DNA from: Chloroflexota bacterium
GTDB lineage: Bacteria > Chloroflexota > Anaerolineae > Anaerolineales > UBA4823
Assembly (NCBI GenBank): GCA_023395675.1
Contig: JAEWYL010000064.1
Location: forward strand, 1 to 22,854
Direction: 5' to 3'
Length of the DNA stretch: 22,854 bases
The notes beneath the pieces were generated by a model. That model was not told the origin of the DNA. It saw only the letters and a list, made by a program, of their open reading frames with translations, and did not search any database. Shown here piece by piece: positions 20,903 through 22,854 of the stretch (position 1 is its first letter; every line of letters starts with the position of its first letter). The translations under genes and the position numbers were made by a program.

Positions 20903-22852
20903 ATGAAGGATATGGCAAATTCTCTACCCGCCCGATTGCAGAATCTGGGGTTTCATAAGCACCCCTTCAGTTACTTGAGCGCAGAAGAAATGGACGCGCG
21001 GGATTTGGAAGATACCTTTATCCTTCATCCCAATTATAAACAGCTGAGCCAGGAAGACTTGGGGCGCAGTACAGTTCTGCTGGCACCCAGAGGCGGTGGG
21101 AAAACCGCTTCACGCCGCAGACTGGAAGAATTCTTAAAATCGCGCCTGGAAAACTCTATCTTGGGTCTTAGCTCCGGTGGAACGCCTGTCATGCCCTTTA
21201 CTGTTATCTACGACGATTTCGCGGGAATCTTTAATTCGTCCTCCGAGATATGTCTGCAATCGCACCAGGGCCCGCTTTTGGGAAAAATTGCTGATAGCGC
21301 CCTCGTTTTTTTTATCCGCCAGACAGACCGGTTCCTTGCTTTGAAATCCGTTGAACAGAGCTGGTGGTGGAATTTTATTGATACTTATAAGCTCGGAGAA
21401 TCTCTGGAGTATCTGCTCGAGAAGCATGAAAACACAGCTTTACTCGCCCGATACCGGGATAAACAATATTATTCGGACCCTTTTCGCCCCGATAGCTCTT
21501 TGATAACCATCCTGAAAAGCGTACAGGAGCATCTGGATTTCATCGGTTTTGACTATTTTTATATCTTAGTCGATGGCCTGGATGGGACGGATTTTATTCA
21601 CGGGCAGGAACAGCTAGAAAAGTTGGCTGCTCCCTTGTTGAACAGTGTTGATCTATTTTTACGTCGCGTTATCTGGAAATTCTTCTTACCTGAGATGCTT
21701 TGCGACCTCGTGCTTCAGTCGAGCAGTTATCAAACCTTAAGACTTGAGAAAAGGCAGATGCGCTGGAATGAGGAGCTTCTCACCCGGTTTATCCGTGGAC
21801 GGTTAGCTTGGGCCAGCAGTGATGGGGAGAGTCAGAGAACTGGCGAAATATCCGAGCTGGCGGCGATGTGTGATCGGGAACTGCGCAGTTCACTGAAATA
21901 TGATCTGGAGCTGGAGCTGGCCTCGCTGGCCTTGCATAATCCTGCAGGCCCGCCACGCGCTATGCTCGATCTTGCGAACCGGTTGTTCAATGATGAAACA
22001 GGCGAAGGGTTACTCACCATGCCCGAGTGGGAAAATTTCAGCCAACAGGAAAACGAAAGGGAGAATTTAAAGTCTATGGACCAGTACTCTTCAAACATCG
22101 CTGCCCAATCAGAACTTGAAATTCTATATAAAGATATTAAGGCGAATTTGGAACAGCAAAGGAAATATCTGCGAAGAATTCGGGTTGAATCGGATCCCAG
22201 GCTTAGCGATAAATACCGATTGGAATTGGAAGAATTGCGCCAACAGGTGACAGACAACGAAACTCGATATGATGAGATCATGCGACGCATAAGCGGAAAA
22301 AACTCGCTCATGGTTACTTCTCAATCCCAGGAAAATCTGGAAAGAGCCCGGAACGGGAATCTTGAGGATTTGCAGGGTGGAATTGCAAAGGCCCTGGACG
22401 AGCTGAAGGAAGGTATGATCCGTCTGGAAAGTAAGCTTGACGATACCCGGCAAACGATACTGGCACGCTTTGATGATAGCAATGAAAACCAGAAGCGAGC
22501 ACTGGCGGGGCTCTTACTGAGGTTGGATGAAAATCAACTGGTGCTGGTGGAAAGGTTGGAAGCCGAACGGGAGGCGCAGCGGATCAGCGCTGCCGAGACA
22601 GCAGAGCTTCTGGCAGCGTTACAAGCCAGTATGTCGGCCTTAGAACAGGCCGGACGGCTCGATCTGGATCGGGAAATCCTTCAAGTCGTAACCGACCCGC
22701 AGTTGGATGCCTCGCTGAAGTTGAAGACTGCCATCCCGATCATCCCCCTGGTTCTCACGCTGGAGGGCGAGTTCGGGCTGTCTCAAAGCGTAAACCTGCG
22801 CGCCGCCTGGGAGCGGCTGGTTAACCGGGTCAGGGACAGTTCAGCGCGCTGA
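20903..22852 (+). CDS. P-loop ATPase with long C-terminal coiled coil (ATPase 2)
   Basis: About 649 residues from the ATG at 20903. ATGs at 20870 and 20912 are alternatives and none has a good ribosome binding site. The N-terminus NLGFHKHPFSYLSAEEMDARDLEDTFI parallels that of ATPase 1. Walker A is APRGGGKTA (61-69, K67/T68) and Walker B YFYILVDGLDG (218-228, D224). There is no winged helix. Instead residues about 360-590 are rich in charged heptads (coiled coil), and the C-terminus has a short hydrophobic block, LKLKTAIPIIPLVLTLEGEF. The gene is noticeably more AT-rich than its neighbours until its last ~350 bases, which suggests recent transfer or a mosaic origin. A paired function with ATPase 1 is likely; the effector or partner may lie past the window edge. 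Confidence 0.85.
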   Translation: MKDMANSLPARLQNLGFHKHPFSYLSAEEMDARDLEDTFILHPNYKQLSQEDLGRSTVLLAPRGGGKTASRRRLEEFLKSRLENSILGLSSGGTPVMPFTVIYDDFAGIFNSSSEICLQSHQGPLLGKIADSALVFFIRQTDRFLALKSVEQSWWWNFIDTYKLGESLEYLLEKHENTALLARYRDKQYYSDPFRPDSSLITILKSVQEHLDFIGFDYFYILVDGLDGTDFIHGQEQLEKLAAPLLNSVDLFLRRVIWKFFLPEMLCDLVLQSSSYQTLRLEKRQMRWNEELLTRFIRGRLAWASSDGESQRTGEISELAAMCDRELRSSLKYDLELELASLALHNPAGPPRAMLDLANRLFNDETGEGLLTMPEWENFSQQENERENLKSMDQYSSNIAAQSELEILYKDIKANLEQQRKYLRRIRVESDPRLSDKYRLELEELRQQVTDNETRYDEIMRRISGKNSLMVTSQSQENLERARNGNLEDLQGGIAKALDELKEGMIRLESKLDDTRQTILARFDDSNENQKRALAGLLLRLDENQLVLVERLEAEREAQRISAAETAELLAALQASMSALEQAGRLDLDREILQVVTDPQLDASLKLKTAIPIIPLVLTLEGEFGLSQSVNLRAAWERLVNRVRDSSAR

Positions 22853-22854
22853 AC

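Overview
The window looks like a GC-rich chromosome segment from an anaerobic bacterium, most likely Chloroflexota (Anaerolineae type). This is an inference. It rests on an oxygen-sensitive glycyl radical enzyme locus, several PadR-type regulators, a secreted beta-helix protein ending in a hydrophobic FLPLI-like tail, and P-loop ATPases carrying an RGGGK[ST] Walker A. I found no rRNA, tRNA or CRISPR array.

Layout. (1) 1-127: the end of an insertion sequence, probably IS1182-like, with the first codons of its transposase running off the left edge. (2) 184-9419, all on the minus strand: a glycyl radical enzyme (GRE, 6795-9419), an OFA-like MFS transporter (5250-6566) and the GRE-activating radical SAM enzyme (4141-5070). 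A regulatory block follows: a LuxR-type regulator with a Cys-containing sensor region (3269-3988), a Cache-type sensor histidine kinase (1282-3255) and a response regulator whose output domain is a degenerate HD-GYP (184-1113). Read together, this is an import, radical activation and catalysis module for an unidentified, perhaps arylacetate-like, substrate, with its probable control genes next to it. (3) 9878-11871, plus strand: two tandem MDR-type NAD(P)H oxidoreductases overlapping by 4 nt. (4) 14271-12001, minus strand: PadR-like regulator, four-helix membrane protein and TetA-like MFS exporter, behind a good sigma70 promoter with an embedded dyad. (5) 14388-14510: a degenerate remnant matching pieces of two other genes in the window. 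(6) 16221-14511, minus strand: a second PadR regulator and a membrane protein translationally coupled to it, again with a promoter plus operator. (7) 18549-16579, minus strand: a secreted three-module beta-helix protein. (8) 19110-22852, plus strand: two adjacent, distantly related P-loop ATPases. The first is fused to an OmpR/PhoB-type winged helix and the second carries a long coiled coil.

The strongest candidate for an undescribed system is the twin-ATPase pair. Between the two genes lie three direct repeats of GTCARGTT spaced 21 and 11 bp apart. That is helical phasing, which a PhoB-type winged helix such as the one ending ATPase 1 would be expected to read. ATPase 2 is visibly more AT-rich than its surroundings, which suggests horizontal acquisition.

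A second thread is a dispersed family of imperfect palindromes, each followed by a GYRAGAGAACCRC tail. There are four clear copies and one doubtful one, all in intergenic gaps. They are not typical terminators.
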